The notes under the pieces were generated by a model. It ran no database searches. It saw nothing but the letters and a program-made list of their open reading frames with translations, and was not told where the DNA came from. From the NCBI GenBank assembly GCA_937139415.1, contig CAKZPS010000062.1:81409-145408 (forward strand): DNA of 64,000 nt, read 5' to 3'. The DNA comes from an uncultured bacterium (GTDB lineage Bacteria > Atribacterota > Atribacteria > Atribacterales > Caldatribacteriaceae). Positions 37,449 to 45,759 of the stretch are shown here, in pieces (within the stretch, counting starts at the first letter, position 1; every line of letters starts with the position of its first letter). The translations under genes and the position numbers were made by a program.

Positions 37449-37994
37449 CTACTCACAGAGCGTCGAACTGCAGGACGGTTTTAGTTTTTTTTCCGAAGAT
37501 CTTGGTGAGTAAGTAGCAGAGGCGAGAAGTCCCTTAATTTCCTCCACATTTATTTGGGGACGATCCCACCGCCGCACAACCTTCCCACTTGGGGAAACCA
37601 AAAAAACGGTAGTTTTGCCCCATATTCCCAAAATTGCCTGCTCGAGAGAAGGGAGGAAATATAATTTGATGTTTTCGGCAAAGCTATCGTGGAGATTTTT
37701 CATTTTTTTCCAGTCACAGTCGATACAGATGGGGAAGAAAAGAAGGTCCCTTTCGCCTTGAATTTGGTTGTGAAGTTTGGCGATTTCGGTAAAGCATGAC
37801 CAACAGTCAGGAGGAAAGAAGTACAAAACTGCCCACGAAGAAGAGGGTAAGCTTTTTTCCTCTCCTTGAAGGGTATAGAGAGTGGTAGGAGGGAGTTTGC
37901 GCAGAGAAGCAGAAGCAAACGGCGTAGATCCTACCAGGAGAGTCACCATCACGGAAATAATAATTTCTTTGATTATTTTCTCTCGGTAGCACAT
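37449..37994 (-). CDS. exported thioredoxin-like (TlpA/redoxin) protein
   Basis: The 181-residue protein has a signal or anchor sequence near residues 9-30 (IIISVMVTLLVGSTPFASAS) and a thioredoxin-like domain with the redox pair DCWSCF. Later segments fit the fold (GKTTVFLVSPSGKVVRRWDR), although the cis-Pro position is not obvious. It is probably a thiol-disulfide or peroxide-handling protein outside the cytoplasm. Its ATG lies only eight bases from a likely -10, so the mRNA may be nearly leaderless or the start may be downstream. Confidence 0.75.
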   Translation of the reverse strand: MCYREKIIKEIIISVMVTLLVGSTPFASASLRKLPPTTLYTLQGEEKSLPSSSWAVLYFFPPDCWSCFTEIAKLHNQIQGERDLLFFPICIDCDWKKMKNLHDSFAENIKLYFLPSLEQAILGIWGKTTVFLVSPSGKVVRRWDRPQINVEEIKGLLASATYSPRSSEKKLKPSCSSTLCE

Positions 37995-38002
37995 TTTTAC
38001 GC

Positions 38003-38011
38003 ATTATATCA
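38003..38011 (-). promoter_or_regulatory. extended -10 promoter of the thioredoxin-like gene
   Basis: On the minus strand TGATATAAT forms an extended -10 (TGN-TATAAT). It lies in the 22-bp gap between the TolB-like gene and the thioredoxin-like gene. No -35 is needed for this type. Confidence 0.55.
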
Positions 38012-38016
38012 TAAGT

Positions 38017-39222
38017 TTAGTGAGTAGGGTAGGGAAAGAAAACCGGGTTTCCTTCTTGGGCAAGTGAGGAGGTAAGGCGATGGGTAAGCTTTCGCGAACG
38101 GTCAAAGAGAAAGATATCCCAGTTTTTATGTTCCTTTTGTGCTCGAAAAACAATCCATCGACCATCAGAGGAGGGCGATGGATGTGCCTTGGGGAAATTA
38201 TCGATCGTGAGACGGGTGAAATTCTGTTCTGCAATTTGATAAGAGTACAGGTCTTGAATTCCATTCGTTTCCCCGATGAAAAGAATGTTTTTTTCATCAT
38301 GGCTGAAGACTGGTTGAAAGATATGTCCGGGAAAATCTACTACCCATTCTTTTTCACTCCACATGTCTTTGATCTTGAGTTGCCATTGTCCATTGACGAG
38401 TTCGCAGTAAATGAGTTGACGTCCATCAGAAGATAATGAGGGAGAATCCACGGGGTTATCTTTCGATAAAAGGATCGTTCGCGACGAGCCATCCATGTTC
38501 ATGGTAAAGATTCCCTTCTCCGTTTCTCCCTCCGAGACGAAAAGGATTTTACGCTCTTTTTCGGCGAAAGAAAAGGAGGAATCATTCCATTCCCAGGGAG
38601 TAAGGAGAGATAATTGTCTATTTTTCAGATGGAGGAGATATAACGCTTTTCTATACCCGTGATTCATGATGAAACCGATATGCTGTGCATCAGGACTGAC
38701 CGAGAGATCCTCTATCGATCCAAGTTCAGTAACATGGAGGATATTTTGCTTTTTTCCGCTCAGGTCAGAGGTAACGAGAAAGCATTGACCGCGTTCCTCG
38801 CGGGGGAAAATAATTCTCGTCTCCGGCTTTATGTTCCAGATTTGAGTCAATTTTGTCTTGATTCCTTGTACCAGTTCTTCTCTATCTTCTTTTTTTCTCA
38901 CCAGAGCCATAATCTCTTTTTGGAGAGAAAGGTCGATCAATTCGGCGAAAAGGAGAGAATCTCTCTCATAGAGAATGAGGAGAAGGTTTCCTTGCAGGGC
39001 TAATTCTTTCCGGTATTGGTCGTTTTTCAAGTCTTCTATTGGAGGCAAAGGTGAGGAAAGGGAAACGGCAGAGTAACCGAGATTTTGGAAGAAATCGAGA
39101 AGAGGAGTTAAAGCTTCCTCGAGGTAATCGGCAATGAGGAGTTTTTCTTGGGCAGGAGCAGAAAACGAGATAACAAAAACGACCATTAGAAGGAGACAAG
39201 AAATGAGAACTCCTTTACGCAT
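38017..39222 (-). CDS. exported TolB-like beta-propeller (PD40 repeat) protein
   Basis: The 401-residue protein begins with a signal peptide (RKGVLISCLLLMVVFVISF, then SAPA) and an N-terminal domain of about 130 residues that I do not recognise. The rest is PD40/TolB-like repeats: LSVSPDAQHIGFI, SPSLSSDGRQLIYC, PVFSHDEKNILFIGE, PSPSSDGRWIVFRAQ. Such propellers bind proteins or act as scaffolds in the cell envelope. No tol-pal genes are adjacent, so TolB itself is not claimed. ATG 39222 is preferred over 39234 because GAAAGGA lies at a better distance. Confidence 0.82.
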   Translation of the reverse strand: MRKGVLISCLLLMVVFVISFSAPAQEKLLIADYLEEALTPLLDFFQNLGYSAVSLSSPLPPIEDLKNDQYRKELALQGNLLLILYERDSLLFAELIDLSLQKEIMALVRKKEDREELVQGIKTKLTQIWNIKPETRIIFPREERGQCFLVTSDLSGKKQNILHVTELGSIEDLSVSPDAQHIGFIMNHGYRKALYLLHLKNRQLSLLTPWEWNDSSFSFAEKERKILFVSEGETEKGIFTMNMDGSSRTILLSKDNPVDSPSLSSDGRQLIYCELVNGQWQLKIKDMWSEKEWVVDFPGHIFQPVFSHDEKNILFIGETNGIQDLYSYQIAEQNFTRLTIDNFPKAHPSPSSDGRWIVFRAQKEHKNWDIFLFDRSRKLTHRLTSSLAQEGNPVFFPYPTH

Positions 39223-39274
39223 ATTTTCAAACATCCTTTCTGCACTGAGGCTATTTCTCTTCTCCCCTCCATAG

Positions 39275-39280
39275 TATAAT
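39275..39280 (+). promoter_or_regulatory. candidate -10 for the kinase/nuclease fusion operon
   Basis: TATAAT lies 19 bp before the GTG start of the next gene. No convincing -35 is visible. It would start a transcript through hpt2, hisC, the HAD gene and nrdJ, all of which overlap. Confidence 0.4.
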
Positions 39281-39299
39281 AAAAGCCGGTGAAAATAAA

Positions 39300-40220
39300 G
39301 TGGGCGATTTTTCCATTATTACCATTTCCCGAGAAGTAGAGAGCTTAGGTGACGAAATCGCGTTGAGGCTCGCTAAGAAATTAGCCTTTGAGATCATTGA
39401 TCGAGAAGGGTGGGTAGCGCTTCTTCGGGAATGGAATACCGAGCTTCCCGTTGAACCACCCCTTGAGGAGAAAGAACAAGAAGAGTGGATGGTGACGGTC
39501 AGAACCTTTCTCAGGGAGAAGGCTGAGAAACGAGGCTTCATACTTTTAGGGCGGGGTGGGCAACGAATCCTTGAGGGACTCGATTCCGCCTTTCATATTT
39601 TGGTTGTTGCCCCGATTGAAATTCGTATCCAGAGAATTGCCGAAAAATATAATCAAGATCGAGCTACTGCTTCGCGCATTTTGGCTGAACAAGATATGCA
39701 ACGAGAACGATTCTTAATGCGGAATTTTGGCATCGATTGGAAGAATCCACTCTATTACAATTTGGTTCTCAATACCAGTTTTTATCACATTGAGGAGGCA
39801 TACACTCTAATCATAGAGGCGATGCGGAGAGCAACAAATAAGGTGCCGTCGGTACCTGTGAAACAACGATCACTCTTCGAAGAGAAAAATTTTCTCAAAG
39901 AACGTGTATTTTTCTCCCATCCTTCAGAGGAGGATTTTGCCCGGATTCTTGATTTTTATGGTATTCGTTGGTTATATGAGCCTCGTACCTTTCCCTTGGT
40001 GTGGGATGAGGAGGGGAATGTGGTGGAAGCCTTTGCCCCCGATTTCTACCTTCCTGATTTCGACCTCTTCATTGAGTTAACTACCCAGAAGCAAAAATTG
40101 ACCTGGAAGAAGAATAAGAAAGTGCGTCGCCTGAAGGAACTGTACCCCGATGTGAAGATAAAGATTATCTATGCACGCGATTATGAACACATTGTGCGGA
40201 AATTTGGAGGACGGAAATGA
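39300..40220 (+). CDS. cytidylate kinase-like protein fused to a nuclease-like C-terminal domain
   Basis: Residues 1 to about 185 resemble the cytidylate kinase-like family (ITISREVESLGDEIALRLAK, EIIDREGWVALL, FILLGRGGQRIL). The classic GxxGxGK P-loop is replaced by SREVESLGDE, as in this family. Residues about 210-306 form a second domain with a pattern resembling PD-(D/E)XK enzymes: FAPDFYLPDFDLFIELTT, then a Lys-rich helix and DVKIKIIYARDY. The usual ExK lysine is not evident (ELTT). The function is unknown. GTG at 39300 starts at the end of a short leader with no clear ribosome site. It overlaps the PRTase gene by 4 bp. Confidence 0.75.
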   Translation: MGDFSIITISREVESLGDEIALRLAKKLAFEIIDREGWVALLREWNTELPVEPPLEEKEQEEWMVTVRTFLREKAEKRGFILLGRGGQRILEGLDSAFHILVVAPIEIRIQRIAEKYNQDRATASRILAEQDMQRERFLMRNFGIDWKNPLYYNLVLNTSFYHIEEAYTLIIEAMRRATNKVPSVPVKQRSLFEEKNFLKERVFFSHPSEEDFARILDFYGIRWLYEPRTFPLVWDEEGNVVEAFAPDFYLPDFDLFIELTTQKQKLTWKKNKKVRRLKELYPDVKIKIIYARDYEHIVRKFGGRK

Positions 40221-40792
40221 ACGAACCACCACGCTTAGGAGATTTGGTCTTTACCCCGGAGGAAGTCCAAAAACGAGTAAAAGAAGTGGGCCGGTGTATT
40301 AGTGGGGATTATGTCGGGAAAAAACCAGTTTTGGTGGTGATTTTACGGGGAGCGGTGTATTTTGCCGTAGATCTTACCCGGGAACTCTCCATTCCTTTCG
40401 ACATCGACTTTATGTCCCTCTCCCCGTTTAGACCGGGTTTACAGAGAGTCGAAATCGAAATGGATGTCGATATCCCTTTAGCGGGGAAAGATGTCCTCAT
40501 TATCGAAGATATTATCGATACCGGTTTAACCGTTAATTTCCTGGTGCGTACCTTGGAGAAGCGATTTCCTCGAGGCATACGGGTATGCAGTTTTTTGAGC
40601 TGCCCCGCACGAAGAATAGCAGAGGTTCATGTCCATTATTTCTGCTTTGAAATTCCCGACGTGTATGTGGTTGGATACGGCTTAGATTTTCAGGGTTATT
40701 TTCGTAATCTCACTGGTGTGTACACCTTGTATGATCCGACAGGGAGAAGCACCCAAATCCTCAAAGCAATGGGAAAAGGGGGAAAAAGATGA
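40217..40792 (+). CDS. second hypoxanthine phosphoribosyltransferase-family protein
   Basis: The 191-residue protein has the PRPP signature VLIIEDIIDTGLT, the FDIDFMSLSPF segment and VVGYGLDFQGYFRNLTGVY, all of Hpt type. It is clearly a paralogue of the enzyme at 598-1152 but differs in the active-site flap region (FRPGLQRVEIEMDVD against a YGDEIESNGIVRI). It is coupled by 4-bp overlaps to the fusion protein upstream and hisC downstream. Substrate preference may differ from the first copy (inference). Confidence 0.88.
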   Translation: MNEPPRLGDLVFTPEEVQKRVKEVGRCISGDYVGKKPVLVVILRGAVYFAVDLTRELSIPFDIDFMSLSPFRPGLQRVEIEMDVDIPLAGKDVLIIEDIIDTGLTVNFLVRTLEKRFPRGIRVCSFLSCPARRIAEVHVHYFCFEIPDVYVVGYGLDFQGYFRNLTGVYTLYDPTGRSTQILKAMGKGGKR

Positions 40793-41847
40793 TTCTCTTT
40801 CGGGAAGCTATTCGCAAAATGGAAGGATATGTTCCCGGTGAACAACCCGAGGAGGAGGGGTACATAAAGCTCAATACCAACGAAAACCCCTATCCTCCTT
40901 CACCGAAAATTATCAAGGCTATTTGTGATTTTCTTGCTACTCCTTTGGCGCTCTCACGGTATCCTCATCCTCTGAGTGAAATGGTCAGGGTGGGTGCTGA
41001 GAAATACTACGGTGTACCACGGGAATGGATTGTAGTGGGCAATGGTTCAGATGAGCTCCTCAACCTCATCTTTCGGGTTTTCCTGGGAAAGGGTGACCGG
41101 GTGGCATATCCTTTTCCCACTTATACCTTATATCGCACCTTAGCTTTGCTGCAAGAGGCAGAACCATGGGAAATTCCTTTTCCCGGTGATTTTTCTCTCC
41201 CGGAAGAGTTTGTGCGGGCACGTGTACCGCTCAAAATTCTCTGTAATCCCAATTCTCCAACCGGGACTTATGTCTCCTTAGAGGCAATCGAGAGGTTATT
41301 GCGGGAGACTTCGAGCCCTGTAGTGCTTGACGAAGCATACGTCGATTTTGCTCCTTCCAATGCTCTCTCGCTCCTTGCGCGTTTTCCCCATCTCCTCATC
41401 GTGCGAACCCTTTCAAAGTCGTTCTCCTTGGCGGGTTTGAGGATCGGTTTTCTCTTTGCCCATCCCGAAGTGGTACGGGAAATTCTCAAGGCGAAAGACT
41501 CATATAATGTGAATGTTCTCTCTCAGATTGGTGCTAAAGCAGCGTTGGAGGACATGGAGTACGCTCTACGTAATATCGAGCGAATCAAAGAGACCCGCTT
41601 GTGGTTTTCTCGAGCCATGGAAGAACTGGGATTTTTTGTCTATCCCTCTTGTGCTAATTTTGTCATGGTGAAAAGAGGGGATATGGACCTCTACTTTCTT
41701 TACCAAGAACTCAAGAAGAGGAAGATTTTGGTCCGCTATTTCCCCGAGTGGCCTGATGCTCTGCGCATTACGATCGGAACGGACGAGCATATGCACATCC
41801 TCCTCGAACAGGTAAGAGACATTATCAAGGAGTCGGCGCATGTTTAG
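40789..41847 (+). CDS. hisC: histidinol-phosphate aminotransferase (or related class I/II aminotransferase)
   Basis: The 352-residue PLP enzyme has HisC features: IKLNTNENPYPPSPKI near the N-terminus, VGNGSDELLNLIFR, NPNSPTGTY, DEAYVDFAP and the PLP lysine in RTLSKSFSLAGLRIGF. HisC makes histidinol phosphate in histidine synthesis. No other his gene is nearby, and solitary HisC-type enzymes often act on aromatic amino acids, so a role in Phe/Tyr synthesis is also possible. It overlaps its neighbours on both sides. Confidence 0.9.
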   Translation: MILFREAIRKMEGYVPGEQPEEEGYIKLNTNENPYPPSPKIIKAICDFLATPLALSRYPHPLSEMVRVGAEKYYGVPREWIVVGNGSDELLNLIFRVFLGKGDRVAYPFPTYTLYRTLALLQEAEPWEIPFPGDFSLPEEFVRARVPLKILCNPNSPTGTYVSLEAIERLLRETSSPVVLDEAYVDFAPSNALSLLARFPHLLIVRTLSKSFSLAGLRIGFLFAHPEVVREILKAKDSYNVNVLSQIGAKAALEDMEYALRNIERIKETRLWFSRAMEELGFFVYPSCANFVMVKRGDMDLYFLYQELKKRKILVRYFPEWPDALRITIGTDEHMHILLEQVRDIIKESAHV

Positions 41848-42487
41848 ACTTTTCATTTGGGATCTCGATAACACCTTAGTGGGCACTTCCCCCCTCTTGT
41901 GGGGGGCATTCTCTTGGGTGGCGGAAAAGTATACCGGACGTAAAATGACCCCGGCAGAGATCGTGAGTCTCTATGGACCTCCTGAGGATGAAGTGATCGA
42001 AAAAATTGTTGGTCAAGATCAAAAGGACGATGCCCTGCGAGAGTTTTACGCTTTCTATGAGAGTAAGCATCAAGAATTGGTAACGGTATTTACTCCTGTT
42101 TTTGAAGCTATCGCTTTTTTGCGACAAAGAGGGGTAAAACAAGCCCTTTTTACCTCTAAGGGGAGGAAAAGTGCCACGATGACGGTAGAGAAGCTCAATA
42201 TTCATGGACTTTTTGATTGCATTCTCTGTGGCGATGAGGTGGAGAGAGCAAAGCCTTATCCGGACGGTGTGTTGAAAATTTTGTCTTCTTTTCACATAGA
42301 ACCCTCACACGCATTGTATGTTGGAGATTCCCCCTTAGATGCTCAAGCTGCACAGGGCGCAGGGGTGCCTTTCGCATTGGTTCTATGGGATTCTTTCCAT
42401 CGGGAAAAAGCGCAGGAAATTAAAGCTCAGTGGCTTTTTCGCCAACCTGAAGAATTCTTGCAATGGGTGAGGGAGATGTATCGATGA
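41840..42487 (+). CDS. HAD family hydrolase (phosphoglycolate phosphatase-like)
   Basis: This 215-residue phosphatase has HAD motif I FIWDLDNTLVGTS, motif II LFTSKGRKS, and motifs III/IV around KPYPDGVLKIL and YVGDSPLDAQAAQGAG. A helical cap follows motif I, as in Gph/PpaX-type enzymes. Substrate unknown. It overlaps hisC by 8 bp and nrdJ by 4 bp; a histidinol-phosphatase role is conceivable from context but unsupported by sequence. Confidence 0.88.
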   Translation: MFRLFIWDLDNTLVGTSPLLWGAFSWVAEKYTGRKMTPAEIVSLYGPPEDEVIEKIVGQDQKDDALREFYAFYESKHQELVTVFTPVFEAIAFLRQRGVKQALFTSKGRKSATMTVEKLNIHGLFDCILCGDEVERAKPYPDGVLKILSSFHIEPSHALYVGDSPLDAQAAQGAGVPFALVLWDSFHREKAQEIKAQWLFRQPEEFLQWVREMYR

Positions 42488-44517
42488 AAATAGAGGGTAT
42501 TCAGAAAAGGAATGGTACTCTTGAGGAGTTTTCCCCGGCGAAAATTGCCCAAGCCATTGCTAAGGCCCTCCTTGCTTGTGGGAAGAGAGATTTCTCTCTG
42601 GCTGAAAGGTTGGCACAAAAAGTAGTGGAGACTTTGTCTCAGCGTATTGCTACCCCTTTTCCCACGGTTGAAGAAGTACAGGATGTGGTTGAAGAAGTAT
42701 TGATGAAGGAAGGATTTACCGAAGTCGCCAAAGCTTACATTCTTTACCGTGAAGAGCGAAAGAAGCTTCGCGAAGCGAAATGGCGACTTTTTGGGGTCAA
42801 AGACGATCTTAAACTCTCTCTCCATGCTATTCAAGTGTTAGAGGAGCGTTACCTCCTTAAGGATGGAGAAGGAAAGGTTCTTGAGACCCCAGGAGAGATG
42901 ATGAGGCGGGTAGCCAGAGCCGTTGCTCAAGTCGAAGTAAATTATGGCAAAGACGAAGAAAGAATAGAGCAAGAATTCTTTGCTCTCCTGAGCGAGCTTC
43001 TCTTCCTTCCCAACTCGCCAACGCTGATGAATGCCGGTACTCCCTTGGGTCAACTGGCAGCTTGTTTTGTCATCCCGGTGGATGATTCTATCGACTCAAT
43101 ATTTACCGCCCTCAAAGAAATGGCGCTCATTCACAAATCAGGAGGAGGGACGGGTTTTAATTTCTCACACCTTCGCCCCAAGGGGGATCGTGTAGCAAGT
43201 ACTGGAGGGAGATCCTCGGGACCAGTTTCTTTTATGCGTATTTTCGATGTTGCTACTGACGTAGTGAAACAGGGTGGAAAAAGACGTGGGGCAAATATGG
43301 GTATATTGCGCTTCAATCACCCCGACATTGAAGAGTTTATTCGGGCAAAAGAGAAACCAGGATTTTTTGAGAAATTCAATCTTTCTGTCGCTGTTACCGA
43401 TGAAGAAATGGAGAAAGTGAGAAAAGGCGATCGTTTGGAACTCATCAATCCCAGAAATGGCACCGTGGTTCGTACGGTCAACGCGAGAAATCTTTTTGAA
43501 TCCATCGCGGAAAGTGCATGGCGTAATGGAGAGCCAGGGATGATTTTCCTGGATCGTATTCATCGAGATAATCCCACTCCTCTTTTGGGACGTATTGAGG
43601 CGACGAATCCTTGTGGGGAAGTTCCTTTGCTCCCCTACGAAGCGTGTAATTTGGGATCCATCAACCTGGCGCGGTTCGTAGAGAGGGGAAAAATCAATTA
43701 TCCCAAGCTCAAAGAGGTGGTTTGGAAGGCGGTTCGTTTCTTAGACAACGTAATCGATGTCAATCGGTACCCTTTGCCCACTATTGAGAGAATGGTGAAG
43801 GGAAATCGCAAAATTGGTCTTGGGGTTATGGGATTCGCCGATATGTTGCTCGAACTCGGTATTCCCTATTATAGCGATCAAGCGCTCAAGATTGCAGAAG
43901 AGGTAATGCACTTTATCTCCTTGCAAGCTCGATTAGCTTCTCATCACCTGGCGGAAGAAAGAGGTGTTTTTCCCCATTACGAGGGGAGCATGTGGGCGAA
44001 GAAAAATTTCCCGGTGCGTAATGCTACCCTCCTTTCGATTGCTCCCACTGGCTCAATCAGCTTGATTGCTTCGTGTTCGAGTAGTATTGAGCCACTCTTC
44101 GCCTTAGCATTTCGTCGCTACATCTTGGGAGGTACCGAACTTGTCGAAATACATCCCTTTTTAAAAGAGATTTTGAGTCAATATAGGGTTACCGAGAAGA
44201 TCAAGGAGCGCATCTTAGAAAAGGGGACCGTAGAGGGAATGGAAGAAATTCCCGAGGAATTGCGCAGGCTCCTCTTGACTGCTCTTGAGATTCCACCCGA
44301 GTTTCATGTCCGGATGCAGGCTGTATTTCAGAAATATGTGGATAATGCGGTGTCAAAAACGGTTAATCTTCCCAAAGATGCCACCTCTCAAGATGTTTCC
44401 CAAATATACCTTCTTGCCCATGAGCTCCAATGCAAGGGGATTACTATCTACCGCTACGAGAGTAGAGAAGCTCAGGTGTTCTATCTTGGTGTTGAGGGAG
44501 AGTGCGCAGAATGCTAA
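42484..44517 (+). CDS. nrdJ: adenosylcobalamin-dependent (class II) ribonucleotide reductase
   Basis: The 677-residue enzyme reduces ribonucleotides to deoxyribonucleotides using vitamin B12. An ATP-cone regulatory domain opens the protein (IQKRNGTLEEFSPAKIAQAI). The first active-site Cys is in LAACFVIPVDDSID; the catalytic loop is ATNPCGEVPLLPYEACNLGS; IAPTGSISLIASCSSSIEP binds substrate phosphate. The C-terminus ends GECAEC, a CxxC tail for thioredoxin exchange. It works without oxygen, fitting an anaerobe. The ATG at 42484 overlaps the HAD stop. Its end overlaps the convergent LpxB-like gene by 74 bp. Confidence 0.96.
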   Translation: MKIEGIQKRNGTLEEFSPAKIAQAIAKALLACGKRDFSLAERLAQKVVETLSQRIATPFPTVEEVQDVVEEVLMKEGFTEVAKAYILYREERKKLREAKWRLFGVKDDLKLSLHAIQVLEERYLLKDGEGKVLETPGEMMRRVARAVAQVEVNYGKDEERIEQEFFALLSELLFLPNSPTLMNAGTPLGQLAACFVIPVDDSIDSIFTALKEMALIHKSGGGTGFNFSHLRPKGDRVASTGGRSSGPVSFMRIFDVATDVVKQGGKRRGANMGILRFNHPDIEEFIRAKEKPGFFEKFNLSVAVTDEEMEKVRKGDRLELINPRNGTVVRTVNARNLFESIAESAWRNGEPGMIFLDRIHRDNPTPLLGRIEATNPCGEVPLLPYEACNLGSINLARFVERGKINYPKLKEVVWKAVRFLDNVIDVNRYPLPTIERMVKGNRKIGLGVMGFADMLLELGIPYYSDQALKIAEEVMHFISLQARLASHHLAEERGVFPHYEGSMWAKKNFPVRNATLLSIAPTGSISLIASCSSSIEPLFALAFRRYILGGTELVEIHPFLKEILSQYRVTEKIKERILEKGTVEGMEEIPEELRRLLLTALEIPPEFHVRMQAVFQKYVDNAVSKTVNLPKDATSQDVSQIYLLAHELQCKGITIYRYESREAQVFYLGVEGECAEC

Positions 44518-45697
44518 CCAATTCTTGGGCAATGTTTTTTGCTCCGTCTCCCCTTTTTTGCCAAACTCTCCTGCTAAAATTTTTGGCTCGTTCACGAAAA
44601 TGAGAGAGATTGGAGAGCGCTTCACGTAAGTGCAGAACGGTTTCTTCGAGAGTACTCCCCCCATCAATCAGTGCTTCACCGAGGATGAGCTTTTGTCGAC
44701 ACCGAGAAGAGTGGGAATACAACCGGGCATCGTTTCCAAGATAGGGTCTGAGACAAGGAATGCCAAGGTATGCTGCATAGTGCAGGGCTGTTCCGGCGAA
44801 ACCAACTACCACCGCAGTTTGAGGAAGATGGGTAAAGTAATCGCCGTGACTCCACGAAACGATCGCCCCATTCAGGAGAAAAGTGGAGGGAGAGAGCATT
44901 TGGCCGACACTTTGAATGAGCACGCGAATTTCTGATGGGGAGAGCTTGGAAGAAAAGGCAAAGTGGGGGGTAAGGGATCGCCAGAGATCCGGACATTGAG
45001 TGATGACTTGAGCGAGGAAGAGGAAGTTTTTCTTCCATTCCCCCCGTTGCCCGGGGAGGAAGAGAACGGTGGTAGAGTCACGATTCTCTTCGCACCAACG
45101 AGGTGCAACAAATCCGTGGTAAGTGGCACAAATGCCTAAGCTTCGAAACCACTGAGCGGTTGGTTCATCGCGGGTATATACCCGGTGAGCACAATGACGC
45201 AGAACGAAAGCATTGAAACGTCCTAATCGTTCGTAGGGAGCACCTTTTTGACGAAGAAGGGTAGTGCGGGTGCAGGCAAAGAAGTATGCTTTTTGGCGAT
45301 TGAAGAGATAGACGAGGAGGAGAGGGAGGGCATCTCCTACTACGAGGACGAGATCCGATTTTTTGCGCATGTGTCCAAGGAGTGAGGCTATAAAGAGGAT
45401 ATTTTTGAACCCTCCATGGGTCATATCCACCATAAAGCGAAAGAAACGGGTGAGAAAATTACCAGTGTAGATTCCCTCATAAGGGAAGATGGGAGAACGG
45501 TGGAGGAGCGACACTCTCCCAGGATATTGGGTTAAGAGCTCTTGGAAACTCTGTCCTTCACCAATGAGGGGAAGGAGAGAGAGATGAAAGGGAAGGTGTT
45601 GGTTCTCCATTTCTTCTAAGAGAGCCGTACAAATGAGTTGGGCAAAAGAATCTTCACCGTATCCGTTTGTGAGGCACAAAATACGCTTCTCTGGCAT
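44444..45697 (-). CDS. lipid-A-disaccharide synthase-related (LpxB-like) glycosyltransferase
   Basis: The 417-residue protein begins with [20 protein letters not shown] and contains [27 protein letters not shown] and [20 protein letters not shown], the pattern of the LpxB-related family (GT-B fold, TIGR03492-like) found in several lineages without a normal lpx cluster. It should transfer a sugar to a lipid or polyprenyl acceptor at the inner membrane. No lpx genes are nearby. Its last 74 bp overlap the end of nrdJ. Confidence 0.85.
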   Translation of the reverse strand: MPEKRILCLTNGYGEDSFAQLICTALLEEMENQHLPFHLSLLPLIGEGQSFQELLTQYPGRVSLLHRSPIFPYEGIYTGNFLTRFFRFMVDMTHGGFKNILFIASLLGHMRKKSDLVLVVGDALPLLLVYLFNRQKAYFFACTRTTLLRQKGAPYERLGRFNAFVLRHCAHRVYTRDEPTAQWFRSLGICATYHGFVAPRWCEENRDSTTVLFLPGQRGEWKKNFLFLAQVITQCPDLWRSLTPHFAFSSKLSPSEIRVLIQSVGQMLSPSTFLLNGAIVSWSHGDYFTHLPQTAVVVGFAGTALHYAAYLGIPCLRPYLGNDARLYSHSSRCRQKLILGEALIDGGSTLEETVLHLREALSNLSHFRERAKNFSRRVWQKRGDGAKNIAQELVSILRTLPQHQDRTPELLYSRSGR

Positions 45698-45759
45698 TTC
45701 ATTTTATGGTATTCTATAACACATTGGAAATCAAGACTCAAAAAGGAGGATTTGAGAAT

